From Sarcocystis neurona (taxonomy: Eukaryota > Apicomplexa > Conoidasida > Eucoccidiorida > Sarcocystidae), in the NCBI GenBank assembly GCA_000727475.1, contig KL647288.1:9488055-9552054 (forward strand): DNA of 64,000 nucleotides, given 5' to 3'. The notes beneath the pieces were generated by a model. It made no database searches. It saw nothing but the letters and a program-made list of their open reading frames with translations, and was not told where the DNA came from. Below are positions 45,636-59,400 of the stretch, in pieces. The translations under genes were made by a program, and so were the position numbers. The first letter of the stretch is position 1. The number at the start of each line of letters is the position of its first letter.

Positions 45636-48600
45636 GGAGTTGTCCACCCAGACAGAGGAAGACATTTTCAGAACAGACGCAAGCTTTGCACGCATTTGAA
45701 ATTCTCCTGACGAAAACGACAGCTCAGCTTTTCGCGGCAAACTGGCAGAGAAGAAACAGGGGGTATCCTTTATAACTGTTAGTTCTCTGCATGCATCGGG
45801 GCGACGGTTAGTTAAAGCAAGTCAGTATCGCATGCACATTGGAACTGGAGATGGAGGCGTGTCTTTTCCATTAACTGAAAAGTTCCTCGCGCTACTGCAA
45901 AGTGGATACGGGATCTATATCTTACAGATATTAATCCAGTGACGTGGTGAGCATTTGATTAATTCGTCTGTCTGGATAAGCTGCGCCATCAGCTCTTCCG
46001 TAGTTCATCATTGTTACCTGGAAAGGTTTGGGTGAGTGGAGGACGAGCAACCCTAGTCTGTACGAGGAGCAGCATGCTTCTGCACCCTGGTGTCACGTAT
46101 TTACGTGGACTTCGGGTTGATCGCTGTGTGATCACGGACGCGACAAAAGAGATCGATTATTTCGTCGCTGTATGGGCTTCCTCAACACGTGAAATGCAGA
46201 GCTTGAAGTACTCGCCGACATACCTCTCACCCTAATAGTCATCCGCAGGCGGCTCCACAACCTCAAGCGACAACTTAGTACTCAGTTTCCGTAGTAGCGG
46301 CTTGAGGGGTGACACACGGCTGCGGAGTCACCAGAACAATTTTGAACGCTCGCACGTTTACGGGAGACTACCCACCCAGGCCAACGAAACCCACTTTTGG
46401 CTTGTTACCGCAGCTTTGTTAGTGCCGGCTTGGAACCGGCCTCCTTCGGTGTCTGAGGTTAAGTCAAATAAATGAGAGGATGTCGCTACCCACCGCAGGA
46501 CAGCTATACGCTACCAATCTGAACCTCTACCCTACCAACCCGGAAATTTACTGACACGTTTTACCATCTTACTGTAGACAAGAAAGATGATGTCTTAAAC
46601 AAACTGATACAGAACGTTCTTTTTTCCGGATAAAGTGGCAACCGACACGGAGAAAACCCTGCGTCAACAACGTACGGTACACTGGCCCCGTATCGCGCCG
46701 GGTGACTGACGTAGTTGTATATGAGTGATTTTGAAGAACGGGGACGACGCGTGTATGTGGCTTGCGGTATTTCGTTGAGGTTGCTTGTTAGCGCCGTGTG
46801 GATCCTCACTCCAGAAGTCCTTAGAATGCATTCGGAACTCTGCCCGTTTATCAACGTTAATCGTATCCGTGCATGTTGGATGCTGCACATATACAAAAAC
46901 GGTCGACAGCTACAGGAAGGTAACGTCACTAGAACCCGCAGCTGCTGCTGCGTGAGGAAACATCACCAAGCTTCTTATATAATTAACCCTTAAGGTCCTC
47001 CATAGCACTCGACTTCGTTCTACAAAGAAGAACAAACGATTGACTAGCTAGCAGCATACGTAGTGCGTGGTGAAAGCAAAGTGGCACCAACGAAGTAATG
47101 CGCTTCCGCGCACTAACGCAAACTACGACTCTCGTCGCTGGTGTGTGACGGACCAAGGCGTCAAATATATCTATCTTTGGACGCATTTCGGCGACCTCAC
47201 AGGCCAAGTCGACATCACGAAGTAAATGTCGAGGGCAGATATGTGTTTGATACGTGATGGAGTTTGGCAGTGTCACATCGTACAGCGACGCAGTGTGAAG
47301 TCCGCATCGGATTGCGCGTCTGCAGGCAGAAAGGGTGGTCCTGGTTTTATTCGACATCCCGTTTGTGCGTTGCGTGCATCAGCGTACGTACATGTGTATT
47401 ACCGGCGCTTAGTGACGTCAGTCATTCTGACGGAGCAAGTAGCTGAAGTAATTGTCAGTGCGCGTGGGACACCCAGCTATTAGCATATAGCAAGCAGAAG
47501 CTGAAGACATGCACGCTGGTGTTGGAGTCGTATGCTATTACAGAGCACTCAAAGAAAATAGCTCTTCACGTTTCTGGCGTGTGCATAGCATTCTGCTGCG
47601 AAAAATATAAGTGTCAACGATGTGTAGCGCGGTCAAGCTGCATTGGTACTCCCGGATGGCTCCAACTGCTTTCTGGAGGATCTCTTCTCGCAGGATCCAT
47701 CAGGTGATACCACGGACCAGTACCGCAACTTCAGCCTAAGGAAGGCTTGTAACTGGGAGCATTCTAGACCTGCCGATGATGCATTACGTGCTCATGCCAG
47801 TTGCACCCTACACGTGGAAGTGTTTCACCCAGGGCCACTTTTTGTCGATGATGCAGTCTTCTTAAGTTCCCTTTCAGCTGCACGTCATCTGTCGGTCGGT
47901 GTCCGCTGCAAGTCAAGGCCCGTTAGTGCGATGTTTCTGACATTGTGGAAGAAACGAGGCAGGATTAGTGCAGAGTCCACGCTTCCTTTTGAGCTGCGTG
48001 TATGCTTCCTACGTGTGATTAAATGTATACGACAGGAATATTTGAGGTCCACGGTCACACCTTTTGAATATTTCAGAAAAGGGTGACTGGCTTTCTTGCT
48101 TCCCCATACGGGCGTATGCCTTCGCTAGTTGTTCGTCAAGCAGCCCAAATAACAAAGAGGTTCCGCTGATCGTTTCGCCTGAAATAAAGGGGAGAAACTT
48201 TAGAGGTCAATGCGATCAACACCACCGCGCAGGTGCCGTTATCACAACGCCTTAGTACGTCGTCTTCTAGCGAGACACCAAAACATACATTGACTCTATT
48301 CCATGGGCTCCTCACAAAGGGGTGTGCCCTCTTCGTTCTCTGTCTGTGCGTTCAGGTCAGGAGACTTGCATACGTGCACACTTACCATTGCTTCGTACGT
48401 ACACATATGCGCTCTTGACCGCTTGTGGTTTATGGAACACCTCCGAGACGACTACGAAGCTGCGGTTATTAGAAAGCTTAGCAGCTACCGCTGTTGCTCG
48501 TGTGTGTGTGGGACGCACGCGCGTTTCACGAACTTTCTCGAAGGATCGACGCACCCTCCGTAACACAAGGTGCTTCTACTGTGGCACCTGCTGGTGATAA

Positions 48601-49320
48601 AATGACGTGCAAGACACCGTCCATTTACTCCTACGAAAAAAAGTCGCACGTGGCCGTGTAGTACATAAGGTGTCGTCCTGAGAGTCCGTTAAGCCTTTAA
48701 CCACGCATGACTGCATGAACACACGAAGACGACTGGTCCCCTTCTACCGAACCCCCGACTCTCAGAAGAAATGCGGGGGTGTCCGTCAAGGAATATCCCG
48801 TGTGCCAGCTGCTGCGTGTTGGATCCTGGTTTACAGAACTGTAAGGCGTGGTCCTTCGGCCGCAGCTGCACGTGTGGAGGATTGCACGGAATCACAGTAT
48901 AGCTGCGACAACAGCAGCAGCAAGCAAAAGTGGTGTCCGCGCGTCCGCCATACCATGAAGAATCCATGAGGCAGTCCTGTATATGATTGGTGAAGAGACT
49001 CTAAAGTGGTGAGTATAAGAAGACACCTCAGTATCAAGAATATCCTTCCACCACGCGAATAAAATCTCCTCAGCACAGACTCACAAAACAAACAAACACG
49101 TTAGAAAAGGTGAATGTCTAAGCGTTTGATTCATCTCCGCATTTGTCATCGGCGACAAGAGAGTATTACAATCTAAGGCACAACGTTCAAGTACCCAGCT
49201 AAAGCTAGTGCCCACCGCGGTGGAAACGCTTTCACCTTCAGCAGAAGAGACGCGCACAAAACGTGCCACAAGACTGTTCACGGCATTCACGGAGTGATTC
49301 AGTATGAATATAAATGGAGG

Positions 49321-49341
49321 TATGTATATATATATATATAC
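49321..49341. repeat. (TA)n microsatellite
   Basis: First of two TA runs spaced about 55 bases apart, downstream of the ABC transporter stop codon. Confidence 0.9.
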
Positions 49342-49373
49342 GTATTATAGAGCCACGTGACTACCATGACACG

Positions 49374-49400
49374 TATGTATATATATATATATATGTACAT
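49374..49400. repeat. (TA)n microsatellite
   Basis: Second TA run of the pair, flanked by ACGTATG and TGTACATG. Confidence 0.9.
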
Positions 49401-49499
49401 GTGTTAGAAGCTTCTGCTTAGCACGAACTGCCTTGTCTTGAATGAGAGGACGACAGCTATCACATTCTAGTTTGGACAAGTTGTTTTCAGCAGAAGCAC

Positions 49500-50420
49500 T
49501 CAGCCCGCTTGGTCTTCATCGTCTTCCAGTTCCTCGAGCAAGTGCGTGAACGTCTGGTGCAGCGACGCGCCCGTTAATGTGAAGTCCAGGGGCGCAAAGC
49601 CTACTGCTGAACGCACACGCGCAGAATCTTCCAACAGCTCTGCAGCGACACCCACATGGCACACAGACGCACGCAGATAAGACGGGTGACGTGACACAAC
49701 AGAAGAAGTGAGACTCCGAAACCGTTGTACGTGTCGTAGAAGCTTCACAACAGCAAGCCAAAACCTACCACGCGCACCCGCTGCCGTGCAACCCACCAGC
49801 TTCCCAGGACTGCGCAAGAGTCATGCAACGGTCAACGCGAAGTAGAAGACGAACAAACACAGCTGTTTACACGCAGTTAGATATAATCGTCCTGTCCGCT
49901 GGCAGGTCTACCGGAAACAACCCACTTGAATAGACGATAAACGGCAAAAAATAAACACTCAAATGCAGCAACAAACCTGCGAGCCAGAACACACGAGCAA
50001 ACGCAGACGCCTACAGGAGCACTATATACCTGACACACTCATCCGTTTCCCCTGGACAGCGGCGCTGATGAAGAATATAGGAAATGTTCGCAGACTGGCT
50101 TAAAAATACGTGCTTACGCGTAAATTGATTTTGGGACGAAGACCAATTGTGTATCTGCAGTGATGTGTGCGGTACTCATTGACCCGAATCGGCGCTAGAG
50201 CTGCCAATCTTTTACGCACGGCTCGTCTCGCGCCACAGCGTCACGCCCACGTTGGATGTGAGCACGCATATATTGGACGGAGTACAATACATTTGGGCGT
50301 ACGCATTTTTATAGATGCAGCAGCAAATCCACCCACAAATGAGTGGAAAGAGAGTATCTCTCTGTACGACGTACATCTTCAAGCATTCTTAGCGACTACA
50401 GGGAGGGCCTCTCTCTCTCG

Positions 50421-50452
<32 letters not shown>

Positions 50453-53400
50453 GTTTATGCTTTATATCGGTGTCTACAAGACAGTGGAACTAAGTTCTAG
50501 CGGTTTTCCCACAGCATCGTGTGTCGCCTCAGGCAAACACCTACACACAGTTAAGCATCTGTCTTCTTTCACTTTTGCCCACCAAAGAGTTTCACAATAA
50601 GGTCGGCTTTGTCATCACCGTGGGCACCAGCGCGGCTGCGGGCGGCACAACGCGGCGTTGAGTCGTCTGCAGCTGCGACCTGTAGTTCTTCAGCATGTCC
50701 CTGTTGCCCCCGACCGAATTCCATGTCTGCATTCTTTGTGTGTGAGACGCTCCGGCGGTGCACGGGTCGCTCTCCTGTCTCAGGCTCGCTGACCGGAAGG
50801 GACCTGCTACTACTGCTGCTTGTCGGAGGACAAGACAGACGAGCCGCATCAAACACCGCACGAGTCACGCGCGGGGTACTGTCGGCGCTTGGGGCGGCCA
50901 GGCGCGAGGTGGCTCGTTTTCGGCCAGATGAGGCAGGCGCACAGGGCGTGTTCAGCACTGCGTAGTGGCGGATGGGTCCAGCGGAGCTGATTTCTGCCAC
51001 CAGGCACGGCCGCCGACCGGCCCTGGCGCTATGGAAGTTGCGCCCGCGGCTGCTGCTGTTATTCCTACTTGGGGGACTGGTGCGATTGCGGTCGGGGGAT
51101 GTGTCACTGGCCACGCTGCTGCTGGCCACGTCACCGTCTGCTCGCCCACGGCTATACATTGTGGATGAAGGAACGGAGCGCCCGCTCGTGCATGCGGTTA
51201 CGTCCCCGCTGCCAGCGTCGGCGCCGTCTTTGCTACTCCGCTGCCACCCAGTGCTGCCGCCGCCGACAGCGCAGCTGCGGAGCAGTCCAAGCAGGCGTTG
51301 CGACATGTCCTCCAGCAGCCACCACTCGACGAAGACGACAGCAGGGAGCGGCAGACCTTGCTGCAGCCCGCATCAAGCAGCAGAAGACGAAAGTGACTTT
51401 TTTGTGCTACAAAACCTTCTTTTTCACCCAGCAGAGGAGGAAAAACAACAGTGCAAGCGTACCCAGTACACACTAGTGCCAGCTTTAACCACGGAAAGCG
51501 CCACCCGCGCACTCGCACGTTCGCGCTTTTAGAAGACCTGTCTGTCTACGCACCGGCACGCCCTTGCACGCACGCAAGGCAGGAAGGTGCATCTCTGGGA
51601 GCGAGTCTCTCCCGCGACCACACGTCTGAGTAATCCGCGCTGGAGTGGGATCTAGCGTCTAACGTACAGCTGCCTTTGAGTGACCCAAAATTTACAGGTA
51701 TGAAACCTGAGTCCGGCGGACAGCCTCCTTCCGGTGTCCACCTTTGAACGGGGATGACAATGTCAAAATATCAGACGTACAAGCATGCCGTATCCACGTG
51801 CCCACCAGACGATGCTGTGTACGTGGGAATCAGCAAAGTGTCCCTTACATTTGCTATTCATGTGTGCAGATACATATGTATATACATGTGTGACGAGTCC
51901 TGGAACGCCACCGTTTTATGTGTAATACGTGTGCATGAGCGACACTGGCACGGCCTGATCGACCGAAACCTTCCGTATTGGTTGTCTAATGCATGTCGTC
52001 ACTGACAGAGGAAAGGGCAACTGCATAACAGGATAGAACGAAAGAACGAGAACCTCCCAGGGCAACTCCCACGAAGCTTTTCTACTGTTGTCGAAGGGAA
52101 TTTATTACACCCATTCACTTATTTCATGCGTCAAGTAAACACACCGATATACTGCCGTCACGATTCTTGTGCATGCACAAGATAATGCGATGTGTGTGCC
52201 CGTGACATAAGCTCTCCTGCTTTCTCGCTCTCGCTCTATAATTATACACAGATATACATATGTGTGTGTGTGGTGATGAAGAGATACGTAGAGCACGCGA
52301 AGTTGGACCTTGAGTAGTGCGTGGAAGGGCGAGCTTGTGCTCAGCGCAGCTGCCAGTCTGCTGCCGGTTCTTCCGCTCGGAGCGCCACCGTCTGCGCTGC
52401 AGCCGCTGCACGCAAAGAAAGCAGTCTCACAGCGTGAAACACCTCGTCCCTCAACAGCTTCGTCTCTGTGCAGCGTGAAACAGCTCGCTCCTCAACAGCT
52501 TCGTCTCTGTGCAGCACCACAGAAGTCGATACGAACACCGCTTTTATTACATATATGTATATGTGTAGCTGCGGTATCCGCGAACGTAGATGGTCAACGT
52601 ACGCGCCTCTGTGTGGGTGTGTGTGTGTGTGCGCGCGCAAATGTCTACAATACCACACGCTGGAAGCTCGCTTCCTCAAGAGCGCACCGGCTCTCCAAAC
52701 GGTCATACGCGGGCGTCGAGACGTGTCCACTCGTGCGCCCGTATGACTTGTCAAGCATGTGTTCGTGTACAAAGGTCGTCGACACGAAGCCGCCTTCAGG
52801 CACACAAGTGCACGCACAGATACGTACATCTTTCCACATGTATGTCGTATACGCGGGACAAGTCGGCAACACTTGTCTCCGCTGCATATGCGTCTCTAAG
52901 AGATGTGTGCAGCGCAGAAACATAGAGTTCCCTGTGCCTGAGTAATGCGCAGGTCTGTGCGTTTTCAGAAGCGTGTTTGCTGTCCTCTTCGGCTGAAGTC
53001 GGCGGCCACACCATATGTCACCTACGACGAGTTGTGAAGGGACGAGCCGCTGCTGGTAGAGCCTCTGGATACGCTCTTCAGGCACACACACCTTCCAACG
53101 GACAATCGTTGACGCCTGTCAAACTCCACGCAGAGGGCGAGGACGTCCGCGGCAGTGATTTCTGACGTCCTGCTCTCGCTGATTTCCAGACAGGGGTGGC
53201 CACTTCCTTGCTGCGCGCCCAACTCGACTTTCATTGCAGCTAGCGCCCCTGCTGCTCCTGGCACTGCTTCCCCGTCTACACGTCTTTCTCTGCCTGCTGC
53301 TGGTCCACGTCCAGTCGTCGGCGCACGTGGGTGCCCAGCAGCGGCTGGCGAGTCGTCCCACCTGGCGCAGGCAGAGAAATGGGATGTTGAGGGGTTGTCT

Positions 53401-56400
53401 TCGCGCGCTCCAGCAACGTCTCCAAGGGCCCCTGCTGTAGCAACGTGCTGCTCAGTTTGATTTGTCTTCTGAGAAGTGAAGCTAGAGTGAAGCAGCCACG
53501 CAGCTAGAGTCCCAGCATCCCGTCCGTCGGGAGCAGTGCACCACGAGGGCAGTGAAGGAGGTGGCAGTTGGACAGTAAGAAGCAATCCCGGAGAAAACCA
53601 ATCCTGCAGATGCACAGACAGACAGACCAGAAAGGCAGTGAAGAGGCACGTACATGAATCCCACAGGCTTTTCCCAGAAGGGCTATCTGCGCGCAATATT
53701 CTCAGCCTGAAGCTGCCACTGTGGAAAGGTACAGAAAGGCGATGCGTGGATGACAACTAAGTGCAGGAGGGTATACACGGGCATCTACACTCATACGTAC
53801 ACATATACCTGCGTACTGAAAGCCGTGTACAACTCATCCCCAGGTGCTGCATAGATGTCAAGTACGTACGCTGATCTGCTGCGGTGTTCCAATGCAGAAA
53901 AGCTCCCCTTTGTCGACCACAAGGACACGCGAGGCAAGGGCTTCAACTTCTTCCATCGCGTGGCTGCTCAGCAGCACACATGACGGTGGCCGCTCGGGAA
54001 GCCTCTTAGTGATCCCACCCTCCTGGTGTGGAGCCTGCTGCTGCAGCACAAGCTGTTCCTGCTGCTGAACAAGCTGCTGGCGACCGTCGTGCAACTGGAG
54101 TGCGGCAGGAGAACTGCTCGGCGCGTCCTTCGGTAAGTCTGGGGAAAGCGCTGAGACCAGGCAGCTTCTCAGTTGCACACCCGTAGACGCTGCAGCAGTT
54201 TTTTTCCGTATGAGGTCGCCCACGCAAAGGCGGGCTATGGGATCCAGGCCACACGTGGGCTCGTCGAGCAGCAACACAGAAGGCTGACAAACAGCCGCCA
54301 CCGCCAGACTCAATTTTCGACGCATACCGCTGAAACAAACACCAGCACGAGTAATCAAAGCGCACCCGCAAATGCAAAACGAACACCAACACATGCAGAA
54401 CCAACAGGAGCATCGGAGCAGCAGAAACACAGAGCAGCAAATATGGCAGGGTTCGAGATATATACGCGTGCCCTTCCAAGAGCACCAGCACTAGACGGAG
54501 GCACAATAGCAGCAGCAGAGACGTCAACAGAAGTCTGAGTGACAGGACAGGAGTAGGTGTTTAGCCGCGGCATAATCACCTCAGGGACGAGGAAGGAGTA
54601 GAAACCAAACCAGCACATAGTCACCTCCCGGACGAGGAAGGAGTAGACAGCAAACCAGCACACACCAGCACAAGAGGATGGTCGCAAAACAGCAGCTGCC
54701 ACACCCCCAGAGCAAGGCACGAGGAACGCCAACGGCGCTATCCCTGGAGAGCATCGACACCGGGCAGATACGTGCGAGCTCTTGCAACGTCAGCAGCAGC
54801 AATACCGGAAGGACAGAAGCAGCGCCAGGGCCACAGAACATCCAGCAACCGCAGCAGTATCAAAGCAGCACCAGTAGCCGCTCGCTTGGCACCGCCTCCC
54901 GGTGAGACGTCACCGACGTGGGGGCTACCCAAAGAAACAGCGCGCAACAGCATATGCGCCCAAGAAGCAGCCATGTGGTACCAAAACCGCGTTACCGCAC
55001 GAGCCACAAGTCATCACCCGATAAGTTGGCGTCACATATTACACCTCCGCACATCCATGGATGGTGGACGTACACATACCTTGAAGTCTACTTACATACC
55101 TATGGGTTTGCACATAGTAGACGCAAAATTACGTCGCAGCACGCCAATAGTCGCGTACAACGAATACAACAGCGCACTTGGAGCTTACCCGCTAAGGTGT
55201 GCGGCGCGCTTTTCGGCGTGGGCGAGCAGCTGCACCGCCGCCAGGGTGTCCTCCACTTCTCTTTCAAGCTCTGCGTCCGTATACGCCGCTTCTGCACGCC
55301 GTGCACGTGTCGAGAAATCGCAACACATGCAACACCATACCAGGCAGACAGAGACACGTACACGCGTGTGCGCACACGCGCGGAGGTCCCGCTGCCCGTC
55401 CCACCGTCCACGTCTGTGATGCACAGCACGTCTATTTAAATACGTGTACGTAAATAGGTAGGCGGACAGGGGAGAAACAGACACCGTTTGAAAACGGGGA
55501 CGCCCCACCAGGCCTTCGTCCACACACACAGACACACGGACGTTGCACATATGGTGTTGCAGCACATGAGTGCTGCACAGACCTGCAGGTCCTTAACGCT
55601 CCGTAGGGAGCCCGCACTTTGGAAGCGTGGTCACTCCTGCACACAACCATCAGAGACGTGCGTGTAGGGAGCACCGATGCAAGCCTACTCCCATACAGTC
55701 ACTACGTGTGGGCGTGTACGTTGTACGTTTCGACGGATTGCGCTGCTCTGTCCTGGTGGAAGGTGCGTCGAGACGCATGCACCCACTGCCGCTTGCGTAC
55801 CTGCACAGACGGAAGCAGCCACCTTCTTTCAATCGATGCTCTCTCAGAGTGTGCGTGTCGCTGAAGGAGGTCTACGCTGCTCCCCTGCTTACGCTGCCTC
55901 TTCTTCTGCTATGCGGTTCCGGATCGTGAGCAGCCCGAGACCCCCAACACTTACCACCAGTACCAGAGGGAAGCAGCGCGTTCCGAATGGTAGCGAACAG
56001 TTGGAGGTGTTCACGAGGAGTTAAAAAGTCCCACAGAGTTTCCTCTTGTGGGCACAGGCCCAGCGACCCTGCTGCAACGCCGTTGAGTTCTTCTGGCATT
56101 TGTGCTTCAAAGGAGTCTGTTGCTGTTCGCAGCTCCTCCTCTGTGCCGTCGTCTTCCCCTCTCTGCCGCTGCTCGCCGTTTTCCCCCTCCTGCTCCTCGT
56201 CCTCGCCCTGTGAGTAACCCTGCCGATGAAACTGTGGCGCGTTTTTCTCCGGCGGCTGTGAGAAACGTCTTAGAATGCCTGCTGCATGCAGTGCAGCAGA
56301 ATCTGCATCTTCCCGCGCCTCGTCTCCGCTACTGTCCTCCTGGTCGCCTGTCGAAAGCAAGCGGTGCTTACCCCGAGACTGCAGACTCAGGCTTCCAGCA

Positions 56401-59400
56401 CTCCTGCCACTGCTGCGATGACCCCCTGCCGCACGGTGGCGCTGTCCGCTGCTGTTTCTCGTGCACGTCTCCTCTTCTGTCGCACCATTACTGGGTACCT
56501 GCGGCGCTGCCGGAGTGGCGCACGAAGAGAGCAAGTGAAACTGGAGCTCCGCCGAACTTTGCTTCCTGTCCTCTTCTCCTGTAATGGGCACTGCTGGCCC
56601 ATCTACCGCTGCGACAAGATCCAGCTCCCCTCCTGCACGCGACGCTACCACGCCGTTAGGTCGACGTCCTGCTATCGATCTGGTATATCTTGTTTCCTTA
56701 CCTGCCCACATACCTAGCATCTTTCCTCCTCCGCTGGCACTGTCCTTGTGAGATCTGCCCGCCACCAGTTGTCGCCCGTTCTCCGACAGAAGATTTGCAC
56801 TCCAGCTGCTGCGTCTGCCAACGCCGCTGCCGTGGACCACATTCCTATCGCTCCTGGCATCGCTGTTTCTGTAGCTGCAGCGACTGCTACCGCGTCCATT
56901 GCTCTGGGAGTTGCTGCACTGTGTTGAGTTGCTCAGCCACCCCGCACGCCTCCCTATTCGCACGACGCCCGCATCAGGCAGCTCCAGTCCGCAGAGCATC
57001 CGAAGCGTCGTCGACTTGCCAGCTCCGTTCTGCCCAACAAGCGCAATCACTTCACCCTCGCGTGCCGCGAAAGTTAGATGCTTTACTGCTCTAACGACCG
57101 AGTTTGTCGAGTCGTCTATCCCTCCCTCCGCTTTGCTGACGCGTGCGACCTCGTCTGGAATAGCGCGCCCCACAATGTCGTTGTCACCGCATTCTTCGCT
57201 GCTTCTGCGAATAGCCCTACACTCACACGGACTCCTGCTACTGCTGCAGAGCCGCACGCAAGAGGCAGAGCTTGTGCTACTGCTGTTTCGGCTAGTACAA
57301 CGGCTGTGGGTGGGGTCTCCGTCGTTGTGGTTGCCAGCAGTAAGAGGTGGTGCGCCTGCTTCGAAAGTTCTTTCTGGGAGACTGCCTGCGCTGCTCCTTC
57401 GTCTTGGTCCACCACCAACCGCTCTGTAGATTCTCTTCGACACCTGGCAGCAGCACCAGCGACGCAAAATGGCTCTGACAGCTGCAGCAAGCTCGGACTG
57501 GAGGAAGTATGTCCTTTCCAGTTGAAACGCGAAGACAGCGTGTTGCGCCTGCTCGGATATGCTCATGTACTTCACTCGAGCAACTTCTGCGTCGACACTG
57601 GCTTGACGCAGCCGCTGTAGACGCTCGCGTCTGCTACCGCAGCTCGTTGGCCCCAGTACTGCAAGCACGTCTGCCGCCGACTGATTTTGTTCACCAGTCG
57701 CGCCACTCCTATCTTCTTCGCTTCTCAGTTTGCCCTCCCTCGCCGTGGCTACCTCCGCTGCTGCTGATTCCTGCGTAGTAAGCGCTGCTGGTGCTAGAGT
57801 GGCGTCTTCTCCCTGCAGCGGCCAGTCAATCCCTGTGGCTGCAACGGCGGGCCCTTGCTGTGAGCGTAGAGTGTGCGTGGACTCTGGCGGACCACCTCCA
57901 GCGACTCCAGCAGTTGCTGCGTGCCCGCAACCAGCAACCGGAAAGCGAGCCTCTCCGGCGGAAGACGAAGTCGCCACATGCATTCGCGGCACAGGGAAGG
58001 AGGTATCATCCACTGTGGGACGAGCTCCTGAGGATCGAGACGCAGCAGAACGTGCAGGCAAAAGCCACTGGAGGCAGCACCGTAAAGACGACTTCCACCA
58101 ACGAACGCACCACAGCATCGCAAGAGCAGTGCGTCGAAGAGTCCACGACAGTCCTTTCCTGCTGTCACCGTAAACGCTTCTAGACCTCTGTGAAACGATC
58201 GTCGGAGCGTCACCTCCTGTCGCAACGCTGCGTTCCGGACTGCTGTTCAGCAGGATTGACGCGTCCCTACCGCCGTATGCCCTTGTGTAGCGTGCGCTCG
58301 TGATTCTGCTAGTGCTGCCGCTGCTGCTGGAGAGAGCAGCAGCGCTCTGGTCGCTGCCGTCTGGGAGGGCAGTTCTGCAAGGGTCTGCTTCACCTTCGCT
58401 GCCGTTGCTGCAAGTGGCAGCAGCATCGGTACAATGTGTGCTGCTGTTGCTGCCGCGGCTTTGACTCGTGGTCGACCTGAGATCTGCCCCGTCGGCAACT
58501 CTGGACGGCATGTCACTTTGCTTGCGCAAGTTCCTCTGCGGAGGGACATGGGTAGCCCAGAAAGTCAAAGAGTCCAGGAGAATGGTAAGTGCTGCGTAGA
58601 GAAGCGCATCTACGAAGAGAAATAAGATATCAAGTGCAGCTGCTTGTGGCGCCCACGGAGAGTCGCACATAGCTACGGTGCCGTCAGCCTTCAGGTGGTC
58701 CTCAGCCTTCACATCGAAGAACCAGGACGTGTGACTTGTCCCAGCGGATCTCGTGTGCGTCGCGTTTCCTGGTGTCCTTGCAGCATTCATCGCTGCCGCT
58801 TCTGCTCCAGCCGTGCTTGAATTGGCTGCCTCGGGAGGTGCTGAGGCTGCGTGAGAGCCGGGGGGAACATGCACATCGAATGAGTCGTCGTTCTGTAGCT
58901 GTTCATCACAAAGCGGCAGCAGGAGCAATGCATGCGAAAGAGAGAAAGACGGAGAGAGGAGCCGGGCGATGTTGGAAATGAGGTGAGCAGTGGGTCGAAG
59001 ATACGTCAACGCAGGGACGTAAGAGAGCAGCAGCATAGCGTAGGTAAGCAGGGCCACAGCAGGTGAGAGCAGCACGTTGAAGACCATGGCTGCTGGCTGC
59101 GCGTACGACGAGGCCGCTGCAGCGCCAAAGGAAGTGAAGCTGCTGCTGCCTGAGGCTGCGGACGAGCCAAATAGAGACAGCAACTTTCCTCCGCCAAAGA
59201 CATGCATGCAGACGGATACGAATGATGAGTGAGCCACTGCGGCCGCGCCAAAGCCCAGGAGCAACAGCAACAATGCGGGCCGCACGCGATACGACAGAAT
59301 CAGTCGCACGCGGAACGCCAACAACACTACAAGTGTCAGTAACAAAGACAGCATGAAGGCCACGAAATCAAACAAAAAGGACGTCAGCCAGTATGTCGAA

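Larger units (their letters stand above)
45636..49499. other. sparse intergenic region with possible plus-strand exons
   Basis: Two plus-strand frames deserve notice: an ATG frame 47226-47483 (85 codons) and a longer frame 47643-48086 (147 codons, no ATG), both with mixed, protein-like composition. I found no donor/acceptor pair in phase that joins them. The rest is stop-rich. Two (TA)n runs lie at 49321-49341 and 49374-49400, just beyond the 3' end of the ABC transporter gene. Confidence 0.45.

Noticed and set aside
45279..45740. Minus-strand frame of 153 codons with a good acceptor near 45717
   Set aside because: Most of it is antisense to exons 3 and 4 of the plus-strand 166-residue gene, which joins in phase across three introns.
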